NCBI GenBank assembly: GCA_035292605.1
Contig: DATDPT010000154.1
Location: forward strand, 1-6,837
Direction: 5' to 3'
DNA: 6,837 nucleotides
Source: JALYNX01 sp035292605
GTDB lineage: Bacteria > Actinomycetota > Acidimicrobiia > Spongiisociales > ZC4RG35
The position numbers and the translations under genes were made by a program. Numbering within the stretch: the stretch's first letter is position 1; each line of letters opens with the position of its first letter. The notes below the pieces were generated by a model. It was not told the DNA's origin. It worked only from the letters and a program-made list of their open reading frames with translations, and made no database searches. Below are positions 5,830 through 6,837 of this stretch, one piece after another.

Positions 5830-5920
5830 GGGGTTACGGGGCCGCCCATCGTATCGATCGCCGAGCTCGAGTGATTCGGTGCGGGTGCGACCCTCATGTT
5901 GGGAGGTCGGTTTGGATCAA

Positions 5921-5939
5921 GCCGCCCACTGTCGGCGGC
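5921..5939 (-). terminator. Possible hairpin terminator after the permease gene
   Basis: GCCGCC and GGCGGC form a 6-bp all-GC inverted repeat around a 7-nt loop, starting 6 nt after the permease stop codon (5948-5946). No U-run follows on the minus strand (the next bases are ttgatccaaa), so termination may be partial or the hairpin may only protect the 3' end. The 128-bp gap that contains it shows no clear ferritin promoter. Confidence 0.3.
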
Positions 5940-5945
5940 GAGACA

Positions 5946-6837
5946 TCAATCGGTCCGGTGTTCGCCCGACGTTGGCCAGGTGGGGTCAGGATCGGGCGAA
6001 ACTGATTCGGTAGATGTCTGCTGGCGAGCCTGACGCCAGTTGGGGTCGAGGTGGAATGGAACGCTGGTGACCGCGATACCCACCTCGGCTGCCAGGATCC
6101 CCTTGATGGCAAGCCCGGTCTGGTTGTGGAGGACCTGGGTGATCCGCCCCGGTACCACGAATTCGGGGATGACCGCGCAGATGAGTGTGCCCGGGAGCGC
6201 GGTCCTGCGCCGCTCACGCAGGTACTCGACCAGCGGGTCGACGATCTCCCGATAGGGGCTAGGCACGATCTGGAGAGGGAAGTCATATTCCGCAGCCTGC
6301 CAGTGGTGCTCCAGCCGTTCACGTTGTGCAGCGTCAACGTCGATGTGGATGGCGGTGGTCGGCGTCCCCAGGCCTTGGGCATAGGTCAGGGCCTCTCGAA
6401 TGGGTCGGGTCATGTCCGAGATGAGGACGACCTGCTCAACATGGCTGATCGACATGCGGGGGAGGCGGCTGCGCCGGGATCGCCTGAGCACATTCAGATC
6501 GGTCACCACGACGTGTGGCTCGAACAGAAGACGGGCCTTGATCGCAAGACTATGTGGATGACTGAGAGGGCTCAGTATGGAACGGATTCGAACCTGCTCA
6601 CTGAGGACTACGGTCACCGTGGAATCGGGATGGGTGTCACGCTCCTGTCTGACCCGCGCCACGACCCGTCGTGAAATCGACTCATGCTCACCGGGGAGGA
6701 TCTCCAGGGGAAACGTGGGATGCACCCGGTCCCAGGTGTACACCAGGTCGTCGGAGCCCGCCTCTTCGGCATGGACACAGGTGACCGATTCGACATTCAA
6801 CAGTGACACGTATTGGATCGCCCTGTCGGTTCGCTCG
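5946..6837 (-). CDS. APC-type amino acid permease, C-terminal cytosolic domain only (5' end outside window)
   Basis: The reading frame is open to the right edge, giving the last 296 residues; a GTG at 6809 is not taken as the start because the homologous sequence (DRAIQYVSLLNV) continues upstream of it. What is visible is soluble and lacks membrane helices. It matches the long C-terminal domain that follows the transmembrane part of many actinobacterial APC-superfamily amino acid permeases, with the typical IPEFVV, LHNQTGLAIK and VTSVPFHL segments. The domain is a tandem duplication: residues 91-100 (LSHPHSLAIK) and 109-116 (VVVTDLNV) of copy one match residues 236-245 (LHNQTGLAIK) and 254-263 (IAVTSVPFHL) of copy two. 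Each copy begins with a helix-strand pattern resembling universal-stress-protein folds, suggesting nucleotide or ligand sensing that controls transport; that role is inference. The last about 25 residues are Pro/Ser/Thr/Asp-rich and probably disordered. The substrate cannot be told from this part. Confidence 0.8.
   Translation of the reverse strand, partial: ERTDRAIQYVSLLNVESVTCVHAEEAGSDDLVYTWDRVHPTFPLEILPGEHESISRRVVARVRQERDTHPDSTVTVVLSEQVRIRSILSPLSHPHSLAIKARLLFEPHVVVTDLNVLRRSRRSRLPRMSISHVEQVVLISDMTRPIREALTYAQGLGTPTTAIHIDVDAAQRERLEHHWQAAEYDFPLQIVPSPYREIVDPLVEYLRERRRTALPGTLICAVIPEFVVPGRITQVLHNQTGLAIKGILAAEVGIAVTSVPFHLDPNWRQARQQTSTESVSPDPDPTWPTSGEHRTD

Noticed and set aside
5894..6382. A 162-codon minus-strand frame overlapping the permease gene
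   Set aside because: It is out of frame with the conserved permease domain and Ser/Arg/Pro-rich without motifs.
6807..6809. GTG at 6809 as the start of a complete 287-residue protein
   Set aside because: The frame stays open to the window edge and the upstream residues (ERTDRAIQY) continue the same repeat unit seen in copy two, so this is an internal codon of a longer permease.
1..6837. Mobile element, CRISPR array, toxin-antitoxin or phage-defence system
   Set aside because: No transposase, integrase, direct-repeat array, nuclease or small paired genes were found; all coding space is taken by ordinary metabolic, storage, transport and envelope genes.

Overview
This is a GC-rich stretch (about 60-65% G+C by eye) with six protein genes packed almost end to end. 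No RNA gene, CRISPR array, insertion sequence or phage-type gene is visible. The gene families, the GTG and TTG starts and the base composition suggest a high-GC Gram-positive bacterium, probably an actinobacterium of an uncultured type. That placement is inference; no marker gene fixes the taxon.

Layout. Positions 1-1016 (minus) hold an aldose 1-epimerase (galM) that lacks only its last few residues at the window edge. A 125-bp divergent spacer separates it from a plus-strand gene (1142-2590) for a membrane protein fused to a spermidine-synthase-like SAM-binding domain. That gene converges, with only 14 bp between stop codons, on a minus-strand block that runs to the right edge. In transcription order the block is: the C-terminal cytosolic half of an APC-type amino acid permease (5946-6837, N-terminus outside the window), a non-haem ferritin (5311-5817), a LiaF/YvqF-like four-helix membrane protein (4566-5222), and a Cys-rich secreted lipoprotein alpha/beta hydrolase of the S33/TAP type (2605-4509).

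How the genes relate. The four minus-strand genes are spaced 56-128 bp apart and could be partly co-transcribed, but they do not form a recognisable pathway. Two of the products (LiaF-like protein, lipoprotein hydrolase) belong to the envelope, ferritin stores iron, and the permease imports amino acids or related solutes. galM is a stand-alone sugar-metabolism gene here. I see no convincing new multi-gene system. The points most worth a second look are within single genes: (i) the SAM-binding domain of the fused protein appears to sit on the wrong side of the membrane, next to the protein's only two cysteines, and lacks canonical spermidine-synthase residues; (ii) the hydrolase carries an extra C-terminal Cys-rich domain; (iii) the permease tail is an internal tandem duplication; (iv) the LiaF-like protein has a ladder of five FGG-type repeats and a start codon that should be placed five codons downstream of the first ATG; (v) three genes without a Shine-Dalgarno sequence have a TANNNT box 6-9 nt before the start, as expected for leaderless transcripts.
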